In this document: in pieces, positions 1 through 6,664 of the stretch
Numbering within the stretch: position 1 is the stretch's first letter
Layout of the letters: the number at the start of each line of letters is the position of its first letter
NCBI GenBank assembly: GCA_025060275.1
Contig: JANXCJ010000093.1
Coordinates: 1-7,739, forward strand
Reading direction: 5' to 3'
DNA from: Bacteroidia bacterium
GTDB lineage: Bacteria; Bacteroidota; Bacteroidia; SpSt-205
DNA: 7,739 nt
Made by a program: the position numbers and the translations under genes
Notes under the pieces: generated by a model
Told to the model about the DNA's origin: nothing
Seen by the model: the letters and a program-made list of their open reading frames with translations, nothing else
The model's database searches: none

Positions 1-264
1 GGCTTGGATAAGCTTTTCCAGCTGAGTGGGAGAAGTGCGTAGGGAATCGGCCCGAGTGCCTCTTCCATGGGGAGAAGCATAGAGCCATTCTGCTCTAAGG
101 CGCTCAATAGGCCTGCGCCGAGAAGGTAAAGCAGGCCAGGCATCTCGTACTAAGGGCTGCACCTGGTGAAGGGCCAAAATGGTACCAATTCCCTCATAGT
201 AGCGTCTCACATAGGGGATATACGCTAACCCCTGTGCACCTTTGATTATAACCGAATGCAACAT
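1..264 (-). CDS. Polysaccharide deacetylase family protein, N-terminal part (cut by left edge)
   Basis: Reading leftward from the ATG at 264, an open frame of 88 codons reaches the window edge without a stop. The start is well fixed: an in-frame TGA lies two codons upstream and there is no earlier start. Residues 22-37 (YYEGIGTILALHQVQP) resemble the first beta strand of NodB-type polysaccharide deacetylases, where a hydrophobic strand leads into a (Y/L)H-x-V-x-P motif. Residues 74-88 (SLRTSPTQLEKLIQA) resemble the following segment, where a short 'l-x-x-s-P-x-x-l-e-x-x-I' helix begins. Members of this family remove N- or O-acetyl groups from cell-envelope or capsular polysaccharides using a metal. 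The catalytic Asp and His motifs would lie beyond the edge, so activity cannot be judged. Residues 46-73 are rich in Arg and look like an insertion. The family call is from pattern memory of a short N-terminus and is moderate; a hypothetical protein is the alternative. Confidence 0.55.
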   Translation of the reverse strand, partial: MLHSVIIKGAQGLAYIPYVRRYYEGIGTILALHQVQPLVRDAWPALPSRRRPIERLRAEWLYASPHGRGTRADSLRTSPTQLEKLIQA

Positions 265-273
265 ATCTCAGAA

Positions 274-281
274 AAAATGTC
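274..281 (-). promoter_or_regulatory. Degenerate -7 box upstream of the deacetylase-like gene
   Basis: On the minus strand this reads GACATTTT, two mismatches from the Bacteroidota -7 consensus TAnnTTTG, and it ends 9 nt before the ATG at 264. Its surroundings (ACATTT, a pyrimidine run, then AGATATG at the start codon) closely match those of the TACATTTG box before the ALDH gene. No -33 TTG element is evident, so this is a weak call resting on the similarity. Confidence 0.25.
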
Positions 282-373
282 CCTACCTAAAAGTTGAGCA
301 AGGTAATAAATCCATGCAGGAGATAACTCTATCCCAGAATAACCCTGATAGAAGTACGGAGATTATTAGGGAC

Positions 374-404
374 CCGCTTATGAAAGGGCTTGCTGCATAA
401 GCGG
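374..404. repeat. 9-bp perfect inverted repeat (stem-loop)
   Basis: CCGCTTATG at 374-382 is the exact reverse complement of CATAAGCGG at 396-404, with a 13-nt loop. The loop contains AGGGCTT (385-391), which can pair instead with AAGCCCT at 407-413. The two stems are therefore interleaved, either as mutually exclusive pairings or as a pseudoknot-like fold. Read on the minus strand, in the direction of the neighbouring genes, the element contains GCTTATGCAG, which recurs elsewhere in the window. No T-run follows on either strand, so it is not a standard intrinsic terminator. Confidence 0.6.
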
Positions 405-411
405 TAAAGCC

Positions 412-431
412 CTGCTAACACCTTTTAGCAG
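412..431. repeat. 7-bp perfect stem-loop next to the 374-404 hairpin
   Basis: CTGCTAA at 412-418 pairs perfectly with TTAGCAG at 425-431 around a 6-nt loop. It shares bases 412-413 with the right arm of the alternative stem 385-391/407-413. It can coexist with the 374-404 stem but not with the alternative one. There is no T-run after it. Confidence 0.5.
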
Positions 432-1062
432 AACCCTACTAAAACTCTCTTAGAAAATACGAGAAGCCACAATTTAGGCAGTTCAGCTCTAACGGGGTAA
501 GTAACATATTCGGCATGAATAAAAATCTCAATAGTACAGCATGGGAGAATAAGCTGCTGCTTTCCGGAAGAATTTTAGTCCTTTAGCTGCCTTATCTGGG
601 CTGTCCATATCGCAGCTTAGAATTCCAACCTCATATACTCCCTACTCACCCCTCCAGTTTATTTTATACTCGGGACAGCAGAAAAATATTGCCTGCCTGC
701 TACGACGACGCAAGCCAAAAGCCCTTTATGATAAAGTGGAGAGGAGATTAGGGGGGAGATGTTTTAGGTAGGTTTAGATAGCTCTATATACAAGTATTAC
801 TACTACTCATAACGCTCCACATGTATCCGAAAAGGACCTATTAGGAGCCACAATGAGACGCCCTTAAGCCGCTATCCTCTGGTGGGTCCAAGAAACTGCA
901 CCTCCATGAAACCTAACCCTGACGGGATAAACCTCTAAATGCCTTTCCTGTAGGACAAGAACCTCCAATTCCCCTCATACTTACACAAAGGTGAGGCCCC
1001 TTGATAGCGGGGTAAATTTTCTTGCCAGCATTAAGGAGGGGCATTTTGCCAACCCCTACACC

Positions 1063-1083
1063 GCATGTTAGGGAGCCTAATGC
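1063..1083 (-). terminator. Hairpin just downstream of the hydrolase stop, weak terminator candidate
   Basis: On the minus strand, GCA-TTAGG pairs with CCTAA-TGC around a 3-nt loop, with a 2-nt bulge in the right arm. It begins about 24 nt after the TAA of the hydrolase gene, where a 3' end would be expected. No T-run follows, so it may only be a 3'-end stabilising hairpin or chance. Confidence 0.25.
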
Positions 1084-1107
1084 TGCCTCACAGAAAGTAA
1101 ATAACTA

Positions 1108-3978
1108 TTAGGGAATAACTGCTAGTCGCAGGGTTACTCTCTCCTCCCCATCCCGAGAATGGACTTGCACCACATACACACCTGCGGCCCAGTTAGTCGT
1201 GGGAATAATGATAGACTCGGCAAAATCAGCACTGAATACTTTTTCACCTGTCAGGCTTAAGATTTCTACTCTCCAGTCCCCTGGTGTCTCTACCTTCAAG
1301 TGAGCTACATCATGAGTTGGGTTAGGTGAGAGGGAAACTTGAAGAGAAGATTTCTCCTCATGTATTAGACTTGAAACAAATCTACCCCCCAAAACAGGCA
1401 GCTCAATATAAGACAACTGGGAAGGAGAAGAGTAGATTCGCTGAATATTTCTGCGAGGGTACATAGTCACCCCCCGAAATACATACGGATAATCTCCCAC
1501 AGGCCTGCGACGATAAAATTCCCTTGGCATGAGAGGTACATTCGGACAAGCTTGATAACGAGCCCAATTGGTACCGCTCAACAGAACTTTTATCCGATGC
1601 CCCTTACCCCAGCAGTATGCGATAGGAAGCATCCGAAAACGCCACTTATATACACTATCCGCTACAATATTATACCACGGCTTAGAGGTATCCTCTTCCC
1701 CATCTGCCCAACTTTCTGCATACTCCCGCGCTCTGGCGTTACACGCACCCTCAAACACAAAATACTCCCTACCATCTGGATATACATCCAACACTCGCAC
1801 AATTATATCTCCATTCGCAGAGTCAGGAAAAGCTCCCCATAAAGGCTTGAGAGCAGCATACAGCTGCACTACAGGAAATCCCGCTATGCAGAGCGACTCA
1901 GGTATCACATCAGAAGTGTAGCTAATGAGATCACTGTAGTAGTTTCCATCTACTAAGAATCTTGCTGGACGATCCAGCACAATAGAGCGATATTGTGGAT
2001 CCGCAAAGTCCATCTGGCCTTGGCTTAGCCGCTGCCTATCAGGTGTATAGACAGCCATATTAGAGCCTCCGTGGGTTGGCACAGGGTCATCAGGATCAGA
2101 GACAAACCCCCGGACAGCTTCTGTACGAGTTGGAGAATGCTCGCTAAGCCTACCATCCCCATGCAAGTAAAGTCTCAGACGGGGCAAATTGGGAGGCGGA
2201 AATGTATCGGCATGATACCAGTAGTTACCGAGGTTCCGATTGAGAGAGTCTGCCACAGGACCTACTACATAGAAGCGTACGGGCTTTATCCCATTAGAAA
2301 CTGTAGCGTCAAACTCATACGAGGGAGGCGTAGCCACTTCTCCCGTAGTAGTATCACCTAAGAGAGAGCGGCCGAGGGCTGGAATACTAATCTGCTGATA
2401 AATAGGAGGGTTATTGCCCACTTTCACTTCTATAGGAAAGTTTGACAGCCCTTGCGTCCCGTTTATAAAATTAAAGAAGGTATAATAGTCCGTGCGAAAA
2501 GTATCGGCAGGTACACGTACATAAATGTCCCCAAATGCAGAGTTGCCTAAGTATTGCCATGCAGTGTCAGGCGGCAGTTGAAAAGTAGGCGTGCCTAAGA
2601 AATAGCGGAACCAACCCACTACCTCTGAAGTTACGAGCCTAATAGCGGACCTTCCATCTAGCCTATTCAAGTCAGGAATGTTGAACTCATCTACCACATT
2701 AGATGGGTACCTATGATCCCTTCCATCAGGCAGAATTCTCATATCCCCCGTGCTACGAGTGCCTATAGTACCATGAGCCCAAGGTCCAATAACGAGCTTG
2801 AGATACTTTCTAATAGAGGGAGGTGTGTACTTCATCTGATACTGCCAAGTTTGAATTTGTCCATCTATAAACTCATCCCACCATCCTGTAAGGTGGTATG
2901 TAGGTACTTTCATATTCTCATATCGGCTTCTGGATCCTTGCCAGCGCGGATTACCATTTTCATCCAGTGTGGCATGGCTAATGTCCATTACCGCTCGTCC
3001 GGGGGAATTCGGATAATGCACCCCATTCAGGGTGCTGAAAAAGTCTATACATGCCTCAGCCGCTTGCATAGGGGTTTGTATCTGCGGACCATAGTCTGCT
3101 AAAGTATGGACATCGTCATAGGGATTTGCAGGAGCATTCGTCCATCTACTATAGAATTCCACCTGGCTACGCACCCATCCATCTACAATCCTCTCACGAA
3201 ACACTCCATTATGATGACCTGTACTGTGATAATATTCTCCCGTGGCTACGATAGGAAAGAGACACTTGAGACCGGGGGCATTAGGGTCTATAGGATGAGC
3301 AGCAGCTAACTGAAGCTGTGTATTGCCCAGAGCAGAACCGCCAAACATACCCACTTTTCCATTACAACGAAGGCGATCCGAAGAGGTTATTTGCCCGTCC
3401 CTATCACTATCATAACGCAGCTGAGTAAGTATCCACTGATAAGTATCCCATCCATCTTCATGGAGATTCGCTTCTTTGGTAAGAGTAATATCTAAGGGAT
3501 GCCCTGCATTAGGCCCCAGATGTTGTACATAGGCTGTTTTCTCCCAGCTATCACTATACATGGGTAAATAGACGCCTCCAGAACGGTATCGTCCCCGCAT
3601 ATCTTGCTCTATTCCCGCATATCCCAATAGTGCATACCCCCTGCTCAATTCCGTATTTCCTTTGTTATAAGGTGTACGCGTATATACGACTGGCAGGGCA
3701 TAAGGATCGGGCTGATTTGGATACACGAAGTACTGCGTACCTGGATAAGCAAAGCGGATTCGCCTCCTTCCTAATCCATACTGAGACAAGTCTACCTCCG
3801 TAGCAGCTGTATCGGAAAAAATCGGCAAGTTCACACTAGTGGCAAGCTGCACACCGTCCCGCATTGGTACCATGTACTCCGTATGCTGAACAAGGTCACT
3901 CAAGTCATCCAGGATTCCATTAGGTTGCTGTGCCCATGCTACTATACATAGCAGGCTTAGGTAATAAGCCATCTGCAT
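1108..3978 (-). CDS. Secreted CocE/NonD (S15-like) alpha/beta hydrolase with T9SS C-terminal sorting domain
   Basis: A 956-residue exported serine hydrolase of the X-Pro dipeptidyl-peptidase/cocaine-esterase family, which cleaves ester or acyl-peptide bonds; the natural substrate is unknown. Residues 1-16 form a signal peptide (hydrophobic core, AWA|QQ cleavage site) that lacks a positive charge. The hydrolase domain follows: MRDGV at 39-43, oxyanion Tyr104 in TRTPYNKG, nucleophile Ser215 in GGSALG, Asp368 in GWWDEF and His402 in GPWAHG complete a triad. The usual GxSYxG has Ala in place of Tyr. Residues about 468-565 are an insertion of unknown role. A PepX_C-type jelly-roll spans about 660-810 (DVYPDGREY at 731-739, KGHRIKV at 792-798). 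Residues about 878-956 are a type A T9SS sorting domain (LSPNPTHD at 883-890, LTGEKVF at 909-915, AAGVYVVQV at 931-939), indicating cell-surface or secreted location. Met3 (3972) is an equally good start. The gene is transcribed divergently from the ALDH. Confidence in family is high. Confidence 0.93.
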   Translation of the reverse strand: MQMAYYLSLLCIVAWAQQPNGILDDLSDLVQHTEYMVPMRDGVQLATSVNLPIFSDTAATEVDLSQYGLGRRRIRFAYPGTQYFVYPNQPDPYALPVVYTRTPYNKGNTELSRGYALLGYAGIEQDMRGRYRSGGVYLPMYSDSWEKTAYVQHLGPNAGHPLDITLTKEANLHEDGWDTYQWILTQLRYDSDRDGQITSSDRLRCNGKVGMFGGSALGNTQLQLAAAHPIDPNAPGLKCLFPIVATGEYYHSTGHHNGVFRERIVDGWVRSQVEFYSRWTNAPANPYDDVHTLADYGPQIQTPMQAAEACIDFFSTLNGVHYPNSPGRAVMDISHATLDENGNPRWQGSRSRYENMKVPTYHLTGWWDEFIDGQIQTWQYQMKYTPPSIRKYLKLVIGPWAHGTIGTRSTGDMRILPDGRDHRYPSNVVDEFNIPDLNRLDGRSAIRLVTSEVVGWFRYFLGTPTFQLPPDTAWQYLGNSAFGDIYVRVPADTFRTDYYTFFNFINGTQGLSNFPIEVKVGNNPPIYQQISIPALGRSLLGDTTTGEVATPPSYEFDATVSNGIKPVRFYVVGPVADSLNRNLGNYWYHADTFPPPNLPRLRLYLHGDGRLSEHSPTRTEAVRGFVSDPDDPVPTHGGSNMAVYTPDRQRLSQGQMDFADPQYRSIVLDRPARFLVDGNYYSDLISYTSDVIPESLCIAGFPVVQLYAALKPLWGAFPDSANGDIIVRVLDVYPDGREYFVFEGACNARAREYAESWADGEEDTSKPWYNIVADSVYKWRFRMLPIAYCWGKGHRIKVLLSGTNWARYQACPNVPLMPREFYRRRPVGDYPYVFRGVTMYPRRNIQRIYSSPSQLSYIELPVLGGRFVSSLIHEEKSSLQVSLSPNPTHDVAHLKVETPGDWRVEILSLTGEKVFSADFAESIIIPTTNWAAGVYVVQVHSRDGEERVTLRLAVIP

Positions 3979-3982
3979 ACCA

Positions 3983-3990
3983 CAAATATA
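3983..3990 (-). promoter_or_regulatory. -7 box TATATTTG for the secreted hydrolase
   Basis: On the minus strand this reads TATATTTG, an exact match to the Bacteroidota -7 consensus TAnnTTTG. It ends 4 nt before the ATG at 3978 and 10 nt before the alternative ATG at 3972. Transcription would start at or within a few bases of the first ATG, giving a leaderless or very short leader. No clear -33 TTG is present at the usual spacing, which lowers confidence. Confidence 0.45.
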
Positions 3991-4044
3991 GAGAAATCCC
4001 TGTTAGCTCTTAACCGCTATTTTACATCCGAAAATAATAAGATG

Positions 4045-4055
4045 ACCCTCAGGGT
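4045..4055. promoter_or_regulatory. ACCCT-C-AGGGT palindrome between divergent promoters
   Basis: A perfect 5-1-5 dyad lies between the two divergent -7 boxes, about 36-46 nt upstream of the ALDH -7 box. Its position would suit an operator or activator site. It abuts the more distal ATG at 4056, which I consider an unlikely start. A single short palindrome may be chance. Confidence 0.25.
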
Positions 4056-4090
4056 ATGTGTGGAAAAAGCGCGGGTATAGATTTTCTCTC

Positions 4091-4098
4091 TACATTTG
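4091..4098 (+). promoter_or_regulatory. -7 box TACATTTG for the ALDH-glycosyltransferase pair
   Basis: TACATTTG matches the TAnnTTTG consensus exactly and ends 8 nt before an in-frame ATG at 4107. If used, transcripts begin around 4103, so the upstream ATG at 4056 would not be on the mRNA. This is the main reason for preferring 4107 as the start. A -33 TTG is not evident. Confidence 0.45.
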
Positions 4099-4106
4099 TT
4101 TCAGAT

Positions 4107-5669
4107 ATGGCTCTTGCTTCCTCAGTTTCTGCACGAGAAGCAATATGGGGACATTTTGGTGTGTCCTCTCAAAATCCCGGCGCATACACAGGGCGAGAAA
4201 GCATAATAGAGGAAAAAGAGCGCCTCTACGCTAATCTTTCTCCAGTAGATGGGCTGCCTCTACCCACAGTTCAGCGAGCTTCCCCTCATGTATATGACTT
4301 AGTAGTGAGAAAGGCACAAGAGGCTTTTCTCTACTGGCGTACCCTCCCTGCTCCTAAGAGAGGCGAGGTCATAAGACACTTTGGAGAGAAGGTTCGCCAA
4401 CACAAAGAAGCATTGGCCCGTCTCATAAGCTATGAGATAGGGAAAACCTACCAAGAGTCGTTAGGGGAGGTGCAGGAGGTAATTGATATGTGTGATTTCG
4501 CTGTGGGCCTCTCCCGCCAATTATATGGACTCACAATGGCCTCTGAGCGTCCCAATCACCGTCTTTACGAGCAGTGGCATCCTTTGGGAATAGTGGGTAT
4601 TATCACAGCCTTTAACTTCCCTATAGCTGTCTGGGCATGGAATGCAACAATCGCAGCAGTATGTGGAGATACGACCATATGGAAGCCTAGTGAGAAAGCC
4701 CCCCTCTCAGCCATCGCCATATTTTCTCTTTTGAGAGAGACTATTCAAGAGCTAGACCTACCCGAGGGTGTCTTCAACCTCGTTATTGGGGATGCAGAGA
4801 TAGGTCAGCAAATGGCATGCGACTCTCGCCTCCCCCTTATTTCAGCGACAGGCTCCGTGCGTATGGGCAAATCGGTAGCCCAACAAGTAGCCAAACGACT
4901 AGGTAGAACCCTATTAGAGTTAGGGGGCAATAATGCTGTCATTATTACCCCACACGCAAATATGGATTTAGCATTGAGAGCCGTAACTTTTGCAGCCTTA
5001 GGTACTTCGGGACAGCGCTGTACTACTCTTCGTCGCTTGATTCTCCATGAGTCTATCTACCAATCCTTCATAGAGCGTCTCATAAATGTCTATACACAAG
5101 CCTCTCAAAAGATAGGTAATCCCTTAGACCCTTATACTCTTATCGGTCCCTTAGTAGATAAGCATGCTGTGCAGCTTATGCAGGAGGCCCTCAAAGAAGT
5201 GCAAGAGCAAGGAGGAAAAGTCCTTTTTGGCGGAGAGGTTCTCCAAGGTCCAGGATATGAAAGTGGCTGTTATGTCAAGCCTGCTATCGTATCTGCAGAA
5301 AATCACTGGCCTATCGTCCAAAGAGAAACATTTGCTCCGATCTTGTATGTAATAAAATACAAAACCTTGGAGGAGGCTATCTCCTTGCAAAACAGCGTAC
5401 CCCAGGGGCTCTCTTCTAGCATATTTACCGATAGTCTCCGGGAAGCAGAAATATTTCTTAGCGCCAGCGGTTCAGACTGTGGAATAGCCAACGTAAATAT
5501 AGGACCCTCTGGTGCTGAAATAGGTGGAGCTTTTGGTGGTGAAAAAGAAACTGGAGGCGGGAGAGAAGCTGGCTCAGACGCATGGAAGGCTTACATGCGC
5601 AGACAAACCGTAACTATCAACTACGGTACGGACTTGCCCCTGGCCCAAGGCATTCGATTTGACTTGTGA
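4107..5669 (+). CDS. ALDH7-family alpha-aminoadipic semialdehyde / L-piperideine-6-carboxylate dehydrogenase
   Basis: NAD(P)-dependent cytoplasmic aldehyde dehydrogenase, the antiquitin (ALDH7A1) type; bacterial relatives are called AmaB or Pcd and oxidise 2-aminoadipate semialdehyde to 2-aminoadipate in lysine/pipecolate catabolism. Numbering from the longer frame at 4056: Asn187 in AFNFP, Lys210 in WKPSE, the cofactor loop at TGSVRMGK (265-272), general base Glu288 in LELGG and catalytic Cys322 in GQRC. The residues I recall as binding the aminoadipate carboxylate and amino group in the human enzyme appear conserved: Glu127 in ISYEIGK and Arg321 beside the Cys. The C-terminus carries the ALDH7 signature (AEIGGAFGGEKETGGGRE, then SDAWKAYMRR and DLPLAQGIRF). 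Starting at Met18 (4107) gives 520 residues, close to the usual length, and follows a -7 box; the start at 4056 would give 537. No lysine-pathway partner is visible nearby, so a general aldehyde-detoxifying role is possible. Confidence 0.93.
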   Translation: MALASSVSAREAIWGHFGVSSQNPGAYTGRESIIEEKERLYANLSPVDGLPLPTVQRASPHVYDLVVRKAQEAFLYWRTLPAPKRGEVIRHFGEKVRQHKEALARLISYEIGKTYQESLGEVQEVIDMCDFAVGLSRQLYGLTMASERPNHRLYEQWHPLGIVGIITAFNFPIAVWAWNATIAAVCGDTTIWKPSEKAPLSAIAIFSLLRETIQELDLPEGVFNLVIGDAEIGQQMACDSRLPLISATGSVRMGKSVAQQVAKRLGRTLLELGGNNAVIITPHANMDLALRAVTFAALGTSGQRCTTLRRLILHESIYQSFIERLINVYTQASQKIGNPLDPYTLIGPLVDKHAVQLMQEALKEVQEQGGKVLFGGEVLQGPGYESGCYVKPAIVSAENHWPIVQRETFAPILYVIKYKTLEEAISLQNSVPQGLSSSIFTDSLREAEIFLSASGSDCGIANVNIGPSGAEIGGAFGGEKETGGGREAGSDAWKAYMRRQTVTINYGTDLPLAQGIRFDL

Positions 5670-6433
5670 TAAATGGGAAAAAGGTCGTAATCGTTTTACC
5701 TGCCTACAATGCTGCTAATACCTTAGAAAAAACCCTTTCGGAGATAGACCGCCAAATAGTAGATGAAGTAGTATTAGTAGATGATGCAAGTGCTGATAAT
5801 ACTGTAGAAGTGGCTCGCAAATTAGGCATTCAGCACGTCATCGTGCATGAAAGGAATAAAGGCTATGGTGCCAACCAGAAAACCTGCTACACTTATGCTC
5901 TTCAGCTTGGGGCTGATATTATTATCATGCTTCATCCAGATTATCAATACACTCCTAAACTGCTTCCTGCGATGGCCCACCTAATAGCTTCTGGAATATA
6001 TCCTGTCGTACTTGGCTCTCGCATACTGGGAGGGCGCCCTCTGCAAGGCGGCATGCCCCTATACAAGTACATCGCCAATCGTCTCCTCACAGCATTTCAA
6101 AACGTATTCCTGAATGCTAAACTCTCTGAGTATCATACAGGTTATAGAGCCTACAGTCGTGAAGTACTGGAAAGCCTCCCCTGGCAGTATAACAGCGATG
6201 ACTTCATCTTTGATAATGAATTCCTATCTCAAGTAATCTTTGCAGGATACCCCATCGGCGAAATCTCCTGCCCTACACGCTATTTTCCCGAAGCCTCATC
6301 TATAAATCTCTGGAGAAGTATAAAATACGGTCTGGGGGTTATTAGAGTTACTTTACAACACATAATTGGAAAATGTGGCATATTTCTTCACAGGAGGTAT
6401 AAGGAGATTAGGAAACCTCAGCCCCAGGATTAG
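5666..6433 (+). CDS. Family 2 glycosyltransferase, DPM1-like (polyprenyl-phosphate sugar transferase type)
   Basis: A 255-residue GT-A fold glycosyltransferase related to dolichol/polyprenyl-phosphate mannosyltransferases; it would transfer a sugar from a nucleotide sugar to a lipid or glycan acceptor at the inner face of the membrane. Seen in the sequence: VVIVLPAYNAANTL (7-20), VLVDDASADNT (36-46) with the nucleotide-binding Asp pair, NKGYGANQKTCY (64-75), and IIMLHPDYQYTP (86-97) with the metal-site Asp92. Then come LGSRILGG (116-123), SEYHTGYRAYSREVLE (154-169), DDFIFDNEFL (178-187) and ISCPTRYFPEASSIN (200-214). These form the typical core of a widespread bacterial GT2 group. No transmembrane segment follows, so it is the soluble short form, possibly peripheral via the basic tail (HRRYKEIRK). 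The start is GTG at 5666, overlapping the ALDH stop (GTGA); no in-frame ATG is near, and translational coupling is likely. Donor and acceptor cannot be inferred. Confidence 0.92.
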   Translation: MINGKKVVIVLPAYNAANTLEKTLSEIDRQIVDEVVLVDDASADNTVEVARKLGIQHVIVHERNKGYGANQKTCYTYALQLGADIIIMLHPDYQYTPKLLPAMAHLIASGIYPVVLGSRILGGRPLQGGMPLYKYIANRLLTAFQNVFLNAKLSEYHTGYRAYSREVLESLPWQYNSDDFIFDNEFLSQVIFAGYPIGEISCPTRYFPEASSINLWRSIKYGLGVIRVTLQHIIGKCGIFLHRRYKEIRKPQPQD

Positions 6434-6489
6434 GTAGAACACGTTCTCTAGACCCCACATGCCCCCTCTTGCTTTCAAGAATACCTAAA

Positions 6490-6592
6490 TTTTACGCCCA
6501 AGAAAGTACTTTTGCTTATGCAGAGCCCTCGCAAGGGATTCCTGAATAAGGCTTGGAGCTTTACTAAAGACTTTCTTTTATGCCCAGGAAAG
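6490..6592 (+). repeat. Imperfect 17-bp direct repeat (two copies)
   Basis: TTTTACGCCCAAGAAAG at 6490-6506 and TTTTATGCCCAGGAAAG at 6576-6592 match at 15 of 17 positions, spaced 86 nt start to start. Copy 1 lies 4 nt left of the left arm of the inverted repeat and copy 2 lies inside it. They could be paired protein-binding sites or the trace of a local duplication. Confidence 0.5.
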
Positions 6593-6664
6593 ATGGAGAA
6601 CCCTCTCAACACAGGCTATACCAAAAACCACCTGAACAACTATAGAAGCCTCTGCATAAGCAAA
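6511..6664. repeat. 15-bp perfect inverted repeat with a 124-nt interior, upstream of the amidohydrolase
   Basis: TTTGCTTATGCAGAG at 6511-6525 is the exact reverse complement of CTCTGCATAAGCAAA at 6650-6664. The right arm ends 7 nt before the amidohydrolase ATG. In RNA, the long stem would mask the region where the ribosome loads. In DNA, the arms could be two copies of an operator in opposite orientation or the ends of a tiny element; no gene lies between them. Confidence 0.6.

Larger units (their letters stand above)
265..1107. other. Long intergenic region (843 bp) without a recognisable gene
   Basis: This gap lies between two genes that both read leftward. No reading frame exceeds about 45 codons, and the short ones I translated (28 codons at 314-400 plus, 43 codons at 1044-913 minus) match no family I know. 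I saw no tRNA, RNase P, tmRNA or rRNA signature. It contains overlapping stem-loops at 374-431, a small CTTTA-TGA-TAAAG dyad at 724-736, a run of ACT triplets near 797-808, and a hairpin at 1063-1083 close to the end of the hydrolase gene. It could be an untranslated leader for the deacetylase-like gene, an sRNA locus, or decayed sequence. Confidence 0.6.

Noticed and set aside
314..400. 28-codon ORF on the plus strand (begins MQEITLSQ)
   Set aside because: Too short, no recognisable motif, no promoter or ribosome site, and it overlaps the interleaved stem-loops.
374..431. Intrinsic terminator
   Set aside because: The stems are good, but neither strand has a T-run after them.
797..808. ACT triplet run
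   Set aside because: Fewer than four copies in non-coding DNA; too short to mean anything on its own.
997..1020. CCCC...GGGG followed by TAAATTTT on the plus strand, looking like a terminator
   Set aside because: The stem is only 4 bp with an 8-nt loop and the T-tract is broken; no plus-strand gene ends nearby.
913..1044. 43-codon ORF on the minus strand (begins MPLLNAGK)
   Set aside because: No family resemblance, no initiation signal, and of a length expected by chance in an 843-bp gap.
1552..3309. Plus-strand open frames of 67-129 codons across the hydrolase gene
   Set aside because: They are antisense shadows of the minus-strand hydrolase, rich in unlikely residue runs and without any family signature.
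5151..5491. Short frames on both strands inside the ALDH gene
   Set aside because: They overlap a fully conserved ALDH7 coding frame and show no domain of their own.
6511..6664. MITE or insertion sequence bounded by the 15-bp inverted repeat
   Set aside because: No flanking target-site duplication is visible (bases outside the arms differ), and there is no transposase or second copy in the window.
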